A stretch of DNA of 64,000 nt. It comes from Gallibacter sp963558965. Its GTDB lineage: Bacteria; Bacillota; Clostridia; Peptostreptococcales; Anaerovoracaceae. The DNA is taken from the NCBI GenBank assembly GCA_963558965.1, contig CAUWIT010000001.1, positions 108,736-172,735 on the forward strand, given 5' to 3'. The number at the start of each line of letters is the position of its first letter. The first letter of the stretch is position 1. Positions 55,099 to 63,385 of this stretch are shown here, piece after piece. The translations under genes were made by a program, and so were the position numbers. Under the pieces are notes generated by a model that worked only from the letters and a program-made list of their open reading frames with translations, was not told the origin of the DNA and made no database searches.

Positions 55099-55881
55099 TT
55101 ACTGTATAACTAATACTATATAATAATAAACTAATGGAGCAGTAAATAGAACACTATCAAATCTGTCTAAAATACCACCATGTCCAGGTATTAGATTTCC
55201 GTAGTCCTTTATGCCCATTTTTCTCTTAAATATAGAAGCTGTTAAATCACCAAACTGTGATACAACTCCACCTAAAAGTCCTATAACTAAGCAATGAACC
55301 AGATATTCATTTGCAAAGAAATATCCAAATATACCGCATGCAATTACGCTACCAAGTATACCGCCAATTGATCCTTCAATGCTTTTCTTTGGACTGATTT
55401 TAGGACAAAGTTTGTGTTTTCCAAGTGTTACACCTGCAAAGTATGCACAAATATCAGTTCCAAAAGCTGCAAGTACAATAAGCCAAATTAAAATAGCTGT
55501 TTTGCCAGTCTGCTCAACTAATACTACATGGTATGAAAAGAAAACAACATAGACTATACCTGTAATTGTTGCCATCGCATCTTCTAGCTTGCGTTCTTCT
55601 ATCTTAAATAGATAAAGCAAACTCAATAACACGCTGCCAAATAGCCATAGCATATGCCAGCTTTCATCATTTGTAAACAGATTTATCGCATACAGCCCTA
55701 CTGCCGATATTACTGCAATAGGATAACACGGTTTTATATCCATAGCATGAAATCCCTTGTAGAACTCATGTGCTCCCACAACTGCAACTAAGAAACATGC
55801 AATTAGCAAAGGATATCCGCCAAAATACAATACTGCCAAAAGCGGTAGCATAATAATCCCTGAAAGAATTCTAGTTTTCAT
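55099..55881 (-). CDS. cdsA: phosphatidate cytidylyltransferase
   Basis: Makes CDP-diacylglycerol from phosphatidate and CTP in the membrane. 260 residues, about eight membrane segments. The CdsA signature is visible as GDLTASIFKRKMGIKDYGN followed by LIPGHGGILDRFDS, and the upstream DICAYFAGVTLGKHK and SPKKSIEG. Two adjacent ATGs (55884, 55881) exist; the second has better spacing from GGAGGG. It overlaps uppS by 11 bases. Confidence 0.96.
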   Translation of the reverse strand: MKTRILSGIIMLPLLAVLYFGGYPLLIACFLVAVVGAHEFYKGFHAMDIKPCYPIAVISAVGLYAINLFTNDESWHMLWLFGSVLLSLLYLFKIEERKLEDAMATITGIVYVVFFSYHVVLVEQTGKTAILIWLIVLAAFGTDICAYFAGVTLGKHKLCPKISPKKSIEGSIGGILGSVIACGIFGYFFANEYLVHCLVIGLLGGVVSQFGDLTASIFKRKMGIKDYGNLIPGHGGILDRFDSVLFTAPLVYYYIVLVIQ

Positions 55882-56602
55882 CATCTACCCTCCCACCAAA
55901 GCGTCTGTCTCTGCTCTGGAATATCTCTATTGTTTTTTCAAATTCTTCTGGTGTAAAATCAGGCCATAACACATCTGTAAATACCATTTCAGCATATGCA
56001 AGCTGCCACATCAAAAAGTTTGATAATCTAATTTCCCCACTAGTTCTAATAACTAAGTCTGGATCTGGAATATCAAGCTCTCCTGTGTACAGATTTTTGC
56101 CAATCATCTGTTCATCTATATCTTCAACAGAAACTTCACCATTTTCAATTTTTTCTGCTATACTCTTAACAGCGTGGACAATTTCATCTCTTGAACCGTA
56201 ATTTAATGCTATATTAAATTGCAATCCAGTATTGTTCTTTGTTTTCTCAACTGTTAAATTTAGCTTTTCATTTACTTTGTCTGACATCCTAGAACAATCT
56301 CCCAGGATATTAACTTTTACATTGTTTCTATGAAGTTCATCTAACTCGCTGTCTACATATTTAATAAGCAACTTAAAAATACCGCTTACTTCTTCTTCTG
56401 AACGTTTCCAGTTCTCTGTAGAAAAAGCATAAACGGTTAAGTACTTCACGCCCAAAGTGGCAGCTTTTTTAACAATTTCCTTCATTGATTTCATACCAGC
56501 GTTATGTCCCATAACCCTTGGCATATTTCTCTTCTTGGCCCAACGACCGTTGCCATCCATAATGATGGCAACGTGAGCCGGAATCCTATTCATATCAACC
56601 AT
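55871..56602 (-). CDS. uppS: isoprenyl transferase (undecaprenyl diphosphate synthase)
   Basis: Cis-prenyltransferase making the C55 carrier lipid for peptidoglycan. 243 residues. HVAIIMDGNGRWAKKR carries the catalytic Asp and substrate loop; YAFSTENWKRS and the C-terminal DLVIRTSGEIRLSNFL (the diphosphate Arg and Ser) are complete. The open frame reaches 56641 inside frr, but ATG at 56602, four bases after the frr stop, is preferred; ATG at 56593 is also possible. Confidence 0.97.
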   Translation of the reverse strand: MVDMNRIPAHVAIIMDGNGRWAKKRNMPRVMGHNAGMKSMKEIVKKAATLGVKYLTVYAFSTENWKRSEEEVSGIFKLLIKYVDSELDELHRNNVKVNILGDCSRMSDKVNEKLNLTVEKTKNNTGLQFNIALNYGSRDEIVHAVKSIAEKIENGEVSVEDIDEQMIGKNLYTGELDIPDPDLVIRTSGEIRLSNFLMWQLAYAEMVFTDVLWPDFTPEEFEKTIEIFQSRDRRFGGRVDDEN

Positions 56603-56606
56603 AATC

Positions 56607-57164
56607 TTAGATTTCCATAATTTCCTTATCTTTAGCAGCAACTACTTCATCGATCATCTTAACACCTTTATCAGTGTCTTTTTGAACTTTGTCTAGACCT
56701 TCTTTTAGTTCATCTTCAGTGATGTCTCCATTTTTTTCTTCTTTTTTAAGTTCATCATTAGCTGATCTTCTTAGATTTCTAAGAGCAACCTTTGCTTCTT
56801 CACCAAGAGCCTTAACTGTTTTAGTTAGCTCTTTTCTTCTTTCTTCTGTTAGCTGAGGGATAGTAAGTCTAATTACTTTTCCATCATTGCTTGGTGTAAT
56901 ACCGATGTTTGCTTCATTGATACCATGTTCAATATCTTTGATAATAGAAGCATCAAATGGTGAGATCGCTAGAGTTCTTGGATCTGGAACTGAAATGTTA
57001 GCAAGCTGCTTTAAAGGTGTAGGTACTTCGTAGTACTTAACCATAACCTTATCAAGTAAAGCTGCATTTGCACGACCTGCTCTAACTGTCAATAAATCTT
57101 CCTTTAGCTTAGCAACCGTTTTATCAATTTTTGCTTCTAATGTTTCAAATACTTTATCACTCAT
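56607..57164 (-). CDS. frr: ribosome recycling factor
   Basis: Splits post-termination ribosomes with EF-G. 185 residues, normal size. VRAGRANAALLDKVMVKYY, the PDPRTLAISPFD strand and the C-terminal LRRSANDELKKEEKNG helix are all typical. Strong GGAGG site ten bases before the ATG. Follows pyrH as in most bacteria. Confidence 0.98.
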   Translation of the reverse strand: MSDKVFETLEAKIDKTVAKLKEDLLTVRAGRANAALLDKVMVKYYEVPTPLKQLANISVPDPRTLAISPFDASIIKDIEHGINEANIGITPSNDGKVIRLTIPQLTEERRKELTKTVKALGEEAKVALRNLRRSANDELKKEEKNGDITEDELKEGLDKVQKDTDKGVKMIDEVVAAKDKEIMEI

Positions 57165-57203
57165 TTTCTAATTTCCTCCAATAATTATCTTAATTTAAAT
57201 CTT

Positions 57204-57908
57204 TTATTTAATAACAGTACCGATTTTTTCTCCGCATACTGCTTTCATAACATTTCCTTCTTCTGCAATTCCAAATACATGGATTGTAATATTGTTATCT
57301 CTGCAAAGTGAAGCAGCAGTTGAATCCATAACCTTTAGGTCTTTTTCAAGAACTTCATAATGAGTTAATTCATCATACTTAATTGCATCTGGATTTGTTT
57401 CTGGATCATCAGAATATACAGCATCCACTTTTTTAGCTAGTAAAATTACATCTGCATCTATTTCTGCAGCTCTTAAAGCAGCTGTAGTATCTGTTGAGAA
57501 GAATGGGTTTCCTGTTCCTGCACCAAATATTACAATCTTGCCTCTTTCTAGATGATGTACTGCTTTTCTTCTGATATATGGTTCTGCAACTTCTTTCATT
57601 TCGATTGCAGTCTGTACTCTAGTCTGTAGACCAATTGCTTCAATAGCTTCCTGTAATGCTAAAGAGTTCATAACTGTAGCTAACATACCCATGTAGTCAG
57701 CTGTAGCTTTATCCATATCCTTGCTTGTTCTGCCTCTCCAGAAGTTACCTCCGCCAACAACAATGGCAACCTCTACACCAAGTTCGTGTATTTCCTTAAC
57801 CTGCTTAGCTATATTTTTTACTGTATCACCATTGATACCAAATTTTTCATCACCTGCAAGCGCTTCGCCACTTATTTTTAATATTACTCGTTTGTATTTC
57901 GGTTCCAT
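57204..57908 (-). CDS. pyrH: UMP kinase
   Basis: Hexameric amino-acid-kinase-fold enzyme phosphorylating UMP to UDP. 234 residues. VILKISGEALAG, IVVGGGNFWRGRT, FGAGTGNPFFSTDTTAALRA and a C-terminal VFGIAEEGNVMKAVCG are conserved. First gene of the pyrH-to-polC operon. The rpsB and tsf genes that commonly precede pyrH are not here; an accessory gene and terminator are instead. Confidence 0.98.
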   Translation of the reverse strand: MEPKYKRVILKISGEALAGDEKFGINGDTVKNIAKQVKEIHELGVEVAIVVGGGNFWRGRTSKDMDKATADYMGMLATVMNSLALQEAIEAIGLQTRVQTAIEMKEVAEPYIRRKAVHHLERGKIVIFGAGTGNPFFSTDTTAALRAAEIDADVILLAKKVDAVYSDDPETNPDAIKYDELTHYEVLEKDLKVMDSTAASLCRDNNITIHVFGIAEEGNVMKAVCGEKIGTVIK

Positions 57909-57955
57909 TTTGCTCTCCTCTATCTATTGATTTTATTCTATAAATTGCTTATAAC

Positions 57956-57964
57956 ATTATAGCA
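57956..57964 (-). promoter_or_regulatory. extended -10 promoter of the pyrH-polC operon
   Basis: Minus-strand TGC-TATAAT (57964-57956), 48 bases before the pyrH ATG, with no convincing -35. No terminator was seen from pyrH through polC. Confidence 0.65.
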
Positions 57965-58047
57965 CAAAACTTATTAAGATAAAACATTGATAATAAATTA
58001 ATTGATGTATATAAATGGAAAATCTTGCAATCTATCTAAAAAAACAC

Positions 58048-58077
58048 AAAAGGGACGCCATCCAAAGTGTCCCTTTT
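58048..58077 (-). terminator. hairpin A, terminator of the HipA-like gene
   Basis: 11-bp stem with one G-U pair (58048-58058 with 58067-58077), eight-base loop, and on the minus strand GTGTTTTTTTAG after it. 26 of 30 bases match hairpin B at 59054-59083. Confidence 0.85.
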
Positions 58078-58092
58078 AAGATGATATCATCC

Positions 58093-59025
58093 CTATCCAT
58101 TGTTAAATTTGGGTTGTAGTAATTTTTCAAATTTAATCTCCAAACTTTTAATATAAAATTGTTTTCGCGCAGAAGAAATGATATTTATTTTTCTATATTC
58201 TTCAGGGACAGAATATATTAATTCTTTAATCATTCTAAAATTCATTTCTATTTTAGGCACTACATTGTTAATCGCTTCTTTGAGTTCATTATCATCCAAT
58301 GTTAAAATTTGCTCATATTTAAGTGCACCTCCATTTTTTGAAAATATTGTCTCTCCATCTAAAACAATAGATTCTAATTTATCAATATCACTTAACACAT
58401 TTTCCATCTCATCGTCCGATATACCATTATAGAATGACATATCATTAGCGAAGATAGGCGCTAATTTATATTTCCCATCCACATACAAAATATCCCAATT
58501 TTCGTTTCCCCTATTATTATTTATAAAACTATCAATGACAACACATTCCCAAAATCTTTCTTTTACATTGGGAACCTTAGATAATATTGGATTATTATTT
58601 AAATGAATTAACATTTCATCGATATCAACAACATATGTTGAATTTATAGGATGCACTAATTTATCTAAGGCTTCTTTAAGATTTCTGTCGTAAATATTTT
58701 TTAAAGTTCTTATTTCCCTCAAAGCCCCTTCTTTTTCACAAAAATCTTTACATGCTACTACAATGTAATTATTTCTATATCCAAGCATAGTTTTATGAAC
58801 ATCACAGCCTAATATTTCATATATTTTACTTCCTAAAAATTCAGATATAACAGCATTATATGAAACTTCCACAGTTTCATCATTTTCCGTAGTCTTTTGT
58901 GGATATTTAACAAGCCAAAACTCGCCATTATATGTTATTCCTTCTTTTACGCCATTCCTACCACCATAAGTGCCATTCCTTTCACTTAGAGGATAATCAT
59001 TTAAATCTAATATTTTTATATCCAT
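58093..59025 (-). CDS. orphan HipA/CtkA-like protein kinase
   Basis: Probable Ser/Thr kinase of the HipA-related group. 310 residues. N-lobe ATP-binding Lys at about 40 in GEFWLVKYP; SEFLGSKIYEILGCDVHKT; a catalytic-loop-like NNRGNENWDILY at about 170-180; and a metal-binding segment PIFANDMSFY at about 195. These match CtkA/HipA-like proteins of Firmicutes. No HipB-type helix-turn-helix gene is adjacent, so toxin-antitoxin function is not supported. AGAGGGG precedes the ATG. It lies exactly between twin hairpins A and B; only 28 bases separate hairpin B from the start codon, so no own promoter is visible. Confidence 0.82.
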   Translation of the reverse strand: MDIKILDLNDYPLSERNGTYGGRNGVKEGITYNGEFWLVKYPQKTTENDETVEVSYNAVISEFLGSKIYEILGCDVHKTMLGYRNNYIVVACKDFCEKEGALREIRTLKNIYDRNLKEALDKLVHPINSTYVVDIDEMLIHLNNNPILSKVPNVKERFWECVVIDSFINNNRGNENWDILYVDGKYKLAPIFANDMSFYNGISDDEMENVLSDIDKLESIVLDGETIFSKNGGALKYEQILTLDDNELKEAINNVVPKIEMNFRMIKELIYSVPEEYRKINIISSARKQFYIKSLEIKFEKLLQPKFNNG

Positions 59026-59053
59026 TTATTTTTCCCCTCTTTTTATCTGCAAA

Positions 59054-59083
59054 ATAAGGGACACCATTCAAAGTGTCCCTTAT
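59054..59083 (-). terminator. hairpin B, end of the SH3/C39-like gene
   Basis: Perfect 11-bp stem (59054-59064 with 59073-59083), eight-base loop, TTTT on the minus strand. Near copy of hairpin A; one stem base pair is swapped with compensation (A-T to T-A). Confidence 0.85.
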
Positions 59084-59103
59084 AAATTCGATTATATATT
59101 CTA

Positions 59104-60855
59104 TTACCAATTGAATTTTATATATCTAGCACTGCTACTAGACTTATCCGAATATCCGTGAGTATCTCCATAAGTCTGATGTCCATACGCTGAATCAAGT
59201 ATTACAAGTCTAGATAAATTTACATTTGCTGCAGTCGTTCCTCTTGTATAACCTATAACAGTTACAAAATGATTTGTTCCTCTAGGTGTATTTACAGGTA
59301 TTATACAAGGTCTGCCGCTGTTAATTTCATTTAAAACAGCTTGATATGCAGTCTTAGCATTTGTAGTCCAAACACTTACTGCACCAGCTTCATTCCAATG
59401 TGCTGCATTACTACCAAGACCATACTGACTTGTTAACTGACTGCAAACTGAACTATATTTACTACTGATAGTAAAATCACCATCTATTACTAATCTACCA
59501 TAAGCCATTGCATATAGACCACAAGGGCCAGAATATGGTTGTTTTCCAATTTTTTTAAACTTAGAAACATTATATCTTAATGTTTTACCCTGTGAGTTTG
59601 TATTTGTTGTCTTAACAGAAAAACTAGATTTAACTAATGTCTTCGTAGTTTTACTGTCTTTTGCAGTTACTTTATAAGTATAACTACCTTTTGGTAATTT
59701 GCTTACCTTTACATCATCATCAAGTTTATATAAATCATAGCTTTTGCCTTTTGGATTTACGCTTTCATTACAACCTGACATAACCTTACCACTGCTATTA
59801 ACTACACTTACTTTGACATTTGTCAATTCGTAGTTAGAAGAAACTAAACCCTTAACTGGAAATGCAGTTCCATAATATCTATCCTTAGGCGCACTTGCAT
59901 TTTTAATCTTCAAAGTAGAGCTAGCACTTGTGCTACTAGATTTTACTGTAAATTTTTTCTTTAAAACAGTAAATGTCTCACCTTTTTCATCTTTTGCTTG
60001 TACAGTGTAATAATAAGTACCTGCCTTAAGCTTACTAAAAGTAATCTTAGAATCAAGTTTATTTAAATTATAAGTTGTTGCATTAGGCTTTGCTGTTCCC
60101 GAATGCTGAGTATAAAACTTACCTGTAGATACACTCATTATACCAGCCTTAACTTCTACTATCTTATATGTAGACTTTAGACTTCCTGTTACGCTAAAGT
60201 TCTTGCCTACAGTTAAAGTAGTTGGATATTTTATACCACTTCCTGTAATAGATGATTTTGGCTTAACAGTACCAGTCACCTTTACATATTCACTGCTTAC
60301 ATATCCAGTCTTGCTACCGTATTTTACTTTGTACCAGTTAACTCCTGGAACATCCATATATCCATAAATTGTTACTGATTTTCCTTTTGGAATGACTGTA
60401 ATTTTACTATAACTGGTTGATGCACCTTTACGCATATTTAAAGAAGCAGTAGTTTTACCAATTTTATCTGGACTATAGTTATGATACTTACTGGATGAAC
60501 TTGTCGATCCATTAGTTGCACTAGATGATGAACTAACTGATCCACTAGTTACATTTATTAAATCTTTTCTAATATATCCAGTTTTACCATTGTATTTAAC
60601 TTTATACCAATTTGTACCAAGCACATCCATATATCCATCAACTAATACAGATTCACCACCTGGAACAGTTAGAATTTTACTAGAACTTGTGCTTGCGCCT
60701 TTCCTCATCACTGAGCTAACATTTGTTACACCTTTTTTATCTGTACTATAATTATGATATTCTGAAGCACCATAAGAAATATCAGACAAAGCGAAAATTG
60801 AAGTAAATGCCAAACAACCACAAGTCAAAAATGTGATCAATTTTTTCTTCTTCAT
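59104..60855 (-). CDS. secreted SH3b-domain protein with C-terminal C39-like cysteine peptidase
   Basis: 583 residues. Signal peptide 1-29 (LITFLTCGCLAFTSIFALSDISYGA). Two bacterial SH3 domains (about 38-103 and 125-192) with near-identical MRKGAST(S)S and GYMDV cores likely bind cell wall. Two beta-sandwich repeats follow (about 205-300 and 315-415), each ending in an aromatic YTVQAKD or YKVTAKD strand. The C-terminal 150 residues are papain-like, C39-like: Cys at about 445 (YSGPCGLYAMAYGR), His at about 529 (GTNHFVTVIGY), then an Asp in VILDSAYG. It may cut peptide bonds in wall or host proteins; substrate unknown. Promoter at 60912-60940. Confidence 0.88.
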   Translation of the reverse strand: MKKKKLITFLTCGCLAFTSIFALSDISYGASEYHNYSTDKKGVTNVSSVMRKGASTSSSKILTVPGGESVLVDGYMDVLGTNWYKVKYNGKTGYIRKDLINVTSGSVSSSSSATNGSTSSSSKYHNYSPDKIGKTTASLNMRKGASTSYSKITVIPKGKSVTIYGYMDVPGVNWYKVKYGSKTGYVSSEYVKVTGTVKPKSSITGSGIKYPTTLTVGKNFSVTGSLKSTYKIVEVKAGIMSVSTGKFYTQHSGTAKPNATTYNLNKLDSKITFSKLKAGTYYYTVQAKDEKGETFTVLKKKFTVKSSSTSASSTLKIKNASAPKDRYYGTAFPVKGLVSSNYELTNVKVSVVNSSGKVMSGCNESVNPKGKSYDLYKLDDDVKVSKLPKGSYTYKVTAKDSKTTKTLVKSSFSVKTTNTNSQGKTLRYNVSKFKKIGKQPYSGPCGLYAMAYGRLVIDGDFTISSKYSSVCSQLTSQYGLGSNAAHWNEAGAVSVWTTNAKTAYQAVLNEINSGRPCIIPVNTPRGTNHFVTVIGYTRGTTAANVNLSRLVILDSAYGHQTYGDTHGYSDKSSSSARYIKFNW

Positions 60856-60911
60856 ATAGTCTCTCCATAAATATTTTTCTTTAACTTTAATTATAATATT
60901 ACATAATAGTC

Positions 60912-60940
60912 ATTCTATATCACTTAAATAAATCCGTCAA
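60912..60940 (-). promoter_or_regulatory. sigma-A promoter of the SH3/C39-like gene
   Basis: Minus-strand TTGACG (60940-60935), 17-base spacer, TAGAAT (60917-60912), about 57 bases before the ATG. Confidence 0.65.
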
Positions 60941-60961
60941 ATCCTAATACGTTTTTTTCAC

Positions 60962-61453
60962 TTATTCTACACAAATATTACCGTTAAAGAAACATTCTTT
61001 TACATATAGTTTGCATGCAAATGTTCTACTTACATTTCTTAAAATATACTGAGCTTCGTTTAACTCTCCCTTTTGATCAAACGCTTTACCCTCAAAAACA
61101 TTTTTTACCGCACCTTCAGTAACCTGACAAAATTGATTATATGAAACATCCCTCTCATTTGCCTTTAGAGCAAGAGAAATCAATTTGGATATTTCATTCA
61201 TACTAAAAACTGGTTTTAAAATTGCAATTACAAATAAAGATGCAACCGAAACCTTATCATATTTTTTATTTTTAGGTGCATCAATTATTTTCTGCTTTAC
61301 ATAATTGTTAACCATAGTTTTAGTTATCATCTTTTTGCCATCTTCATTTATATATCTCCCAATTGTTTCATCTATAAGCGATATAACTTGATCTAAATAC
61401 AAATCTACATTTGGTAATTCTTCCCATCTAGGTATTTTAAAATTATATTCCAT
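60962..61453 (-). CDS. DUF1836 protein, probable DNA-binding regulator
   Basis: 163 residues. DUF1836 members carry a MerR-like helix-turn-helix, here IPRWEELPNVDLYLDQVISL followed by MITKTMVNNYVKQKII. The C-terminal half is helical (ASLFVIAILKPVFSMNEIS). An open frame starts at 61474, but the ATG at 61453 six bases after AAAGGAG is the better start. Divergent from the acyl-CoA ligase gene with overlapping promoter elements, so it may regulate that gene and itself. This link is inferred from position. Confidence 0.82.
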   Translation of the reverse strand: MEYNFKIPRWEELPNVDLYLDQVISLIDETIGRYINEDGKKMITKTMVNNYVKQKIIDAPKNKKYDKVSVASLFVIAILKPVFSMNEISKLISLALKANERDVSYNQFCQVTEGAVKNVFEGKAFDQKGELNEAQYILRNVSRTFACKLYVKECFFNGNICVE

Positions 61454-61477
61454 AATTAACTCCTTTTTCATCATAAA

Positions 61478-61506
61478 AGGATATCATATGAAAATTATAG
61501 TGTCAA
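61478..61506 (-). promoter_or_regulatory. promoter of the DUF1836 gene
   Basis: Minus-strand TTGACA (61506-61501), 17-base spacer, TATCCT (61483-61478). The perfect -35 forms the left half of the palindrome at 61501-61515. Confidence 0.6.
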
Positions 61507-61515
61507 CAGTTGACA
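61501..61515. promoter_or_regulatory. 15-base perfect palindrome joining two divergent -35 boxes
   Basis: tgtcaac-a-gttgaca: seven-base arms around one base. Each arm holds a TTGACA for one of the divergent promoters. It may also be an operator; the shared -35s alone could produce it. Confidence 0.6.
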
Positions 61516-61538
61516 AAGTTGTGCTCACGTTGTAACAT
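61510..61538 (+). promoter_or_regulatory. promoter of the acyl-CoA ligase gene
   Basis: TTGACA (61510-61515), 17-base spacer, TAACAT (61533-61538), about 60 bases before the ATG. Confidence 0.7.
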
Positions 61539-61598
61539 AGTATCGTTTACTAGATAAATTGATTATTATAATTACATAAATAGAAAGGAAATATAAAA

Positions 61599-63299
61599 AT
61601 GAACAATTTACCTAGCCTGTACAAAGGCGTTTTACATGAAAATATCAGAGATTTAATCGATTATTGTGCTGAAAAATACAACACAAAAGATGCTTTTATA
61701 CTAAAAAACAAAAAAGGAAAAGATGTAACATACAGGCACATTAGTTACTCTCAATTTAGAGAGGATATTATATATTTTTCAAACTATCTATATGCTCAAG
61801 GGTATAAAGAAAATCGTGTAGCCATAATAGGAAATAATTCTTATGAATGGCTTATCGGTTATTTTGCCACCGTTTGTGGTCTTGGAGTTGTAGTCCCGTT
61901 AGACAAAGGGCTCCCTTTTGAAGAAGTCTTGACTTCCCTAAAATCTAGCGACGCAACAGTTTTAATATACGACAAAAGCCATTCCACAATAATAGATAAA
62001 ATAAAAAATGAAACCACTACTGTAACAAAATTTATTGCTATGGAAGACATAAGCCAAATAATTGAAAATGAAAGAAATATTTCAAGTCTTGAGGATAACT
62101 ATTATTACAACAGAAAAATCGATAACGACAAAATGGCGATTATGCTTTTTACTTCCGGCACAACTTCAAAAGCTAAGGCCGTGATGATTTCTCACAGAAA
62201 TATAACTTCCAACATTTTTGCTGTGACATCAAGCATTAAAGTTTACCCAGAAGACCGAAATATGGCCTTTTTGCCATTCCACCACACATTTGGTTCAACA
62301 GGAATGATGATAATGCTTCACTACGGCACATCCACTGCGTTTTGCGATGGTTTAAAATATCTACAAAAAAATTTAGTGGAATATAAAATTTCCGTATTTA
62401 TATGCGTGCCTCTACTTATTGAAGGCATTTACAAAAAAGTTATGGCGACCGCTAAAAAACAGGGAAAAAATAAACTTATCAATCGAATGATAAAAGTTAC
62501 AACTTTCCTTATGAAATTTGGTATAGATATTAGGCGCAAGGTTTTTAAATCCGTACTAAATCAACTTGGTGGCAATATTCGTCTGATTGTAAGTGGCGCT
62601 TCAGCTATTGATAAGGATGCTCTAGCAGGTTTCCAGGCATTTGGTATCACTACATTGCAAGGGTACGGACTAACAGAAACCTCACCGATTTTAACAGCCG
62701 AATGCAAAGGAAATCTACGCCTTGGTTCAGTTGGAAAACCTCTAGTGAATGTTCAAATAAAAATCGATAATCCAAATGAAGAAGGTATCGGCGAGGTTCT
62801 AGCAAAGGGTCCTAATATCACTCAGGGATACTACAACAATCCCGAAGCTACAGCTGACGCTTTTAGCGATGGTTGGTTTAAAACTGGCGATTTGGGATAC
62901 ATAGACCATGACGGATACTTGTTTTTATGTGGACGCGCTAAAAATGTAATTGTCCTTAAGAATGGTAAAAATGTTTATCCAGAAGAGATTGAAACTCTTA
63001 TCGCCGCTCTACCTTATGTCGAAGAAAATATGGTTTTTGCTGCCGCTAAAAAACACGATGCATCAAATGCTACAATAGCAGCAAAAATCGTCTATAACAA
63101 AGAATATGTAAAAGCAAATTATGGTGATATTTCCGAAGACCAGCTTCATAAAATAATAGATGACGATATCGACAAGATTAACAACAGACTACCTTCATAC
63201 AAACAGATTTTACGTACAATAATAACTGACGAACCAACTATTAAAACAACTACAGCCAAAATCAAGCGACATGAAGAAATGAAAAAAATCGACATATAG
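61599..63299 (+). CDS. AMP-dependent acyl-CoA synthetase/ligase (long-chain fatty acid type)
   Basis: Activates a carboxylic acid, probably a fatty acid, to acyl-CoA via acyl-AMP. 566 residues of the ANL superfamily. Motifs: P-loop LFTSGTTSKAKAVMISH, the A5-like GYGLTETSP, GDLGYIDHDGYLFLCGR with the ribose-binding Asp, and the hinge NVIVLKNGKNVYPEEIE. A catalytic C-terminal Lys is likely in TTTAKIKRHEEMKK. AAAGGA is nine bases before the ATG. Monocistronic; divergent from a DUF1836 regulator. Chain-length preference cannot be read. Confidence 0.92.
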   Translation: MNNLPSLYKGVLHENIRDLIDYCAEKYNTKDAFILKNKKGKDVTYRHISYSQFREDIIYFSNYLYAQGYKENRVAIIGNNSYEWLIGYFATVCGLGVVVPLDKGLPFEEVLTSLKSSDATVLIYDKSHSTIIDKIKNETTTVTKFIAMEDISQIIENERNISSLEDNYYYNRKIDNDKMAIMLFTSGTTSKAKAVMISHRNITSNIFAVTSSIKVYPEDRNMAFLPFHHTFGSTGMMIMLHYGTSTAFCDGLKYLQKNLVEYKISVFICVPLLIEGIYKKVMATAKKQGKNKLINRMIKVTTFLMKFGIDIRRKVFKSVLNQLGGNIRLIVSGASAIDKDALAGFQAFGITTLQGYGLTETSPILTAECKGNLRLGSVGKPLVNVQIKIDNPNEEGIGEVLAKGPNITQGYYNNPEATADAFSDGWFKTGDLGYIDHDGYLFLCGRAKNVIVLKNGKNVYPEEIETLIAALPYVEENMVFAAAKKHDASNATIAAKIVYNKEYVKANYGDISEDQLHKIIDDDIDKINNRLPSYKQILRTIITDEPTIKTTTAKIKRHEEMKKIDI

Positions 63300-63305
63300 C
63301 CTATA

Positions 63306-63348
63306 AAAAGAGGATGCTTACACTTAGACCGCGTAAGCATCCTCTTTT
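63306..63348. terminator. bidirectional terminator, acyl-CoA ligase / lipoprotein gene
   Basis: 16-bp perfect stem (63306-63321 with 63333-63348), 11-base loop, A-run at the left end and T-run at the right end, so it can stop both converging transcripts. Confidence 0.92.
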
Positions 63349-63385
63349 AGTATTTGATTTCTAATTTAATATCTTATTGAATCTC

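Noticed and set aside
58093..59025. hipBA toxin-antitoxin system
   Set aside because: No helix-turn-helix antitoxin gene lies on either side, so only an orphan kinase can be supported.
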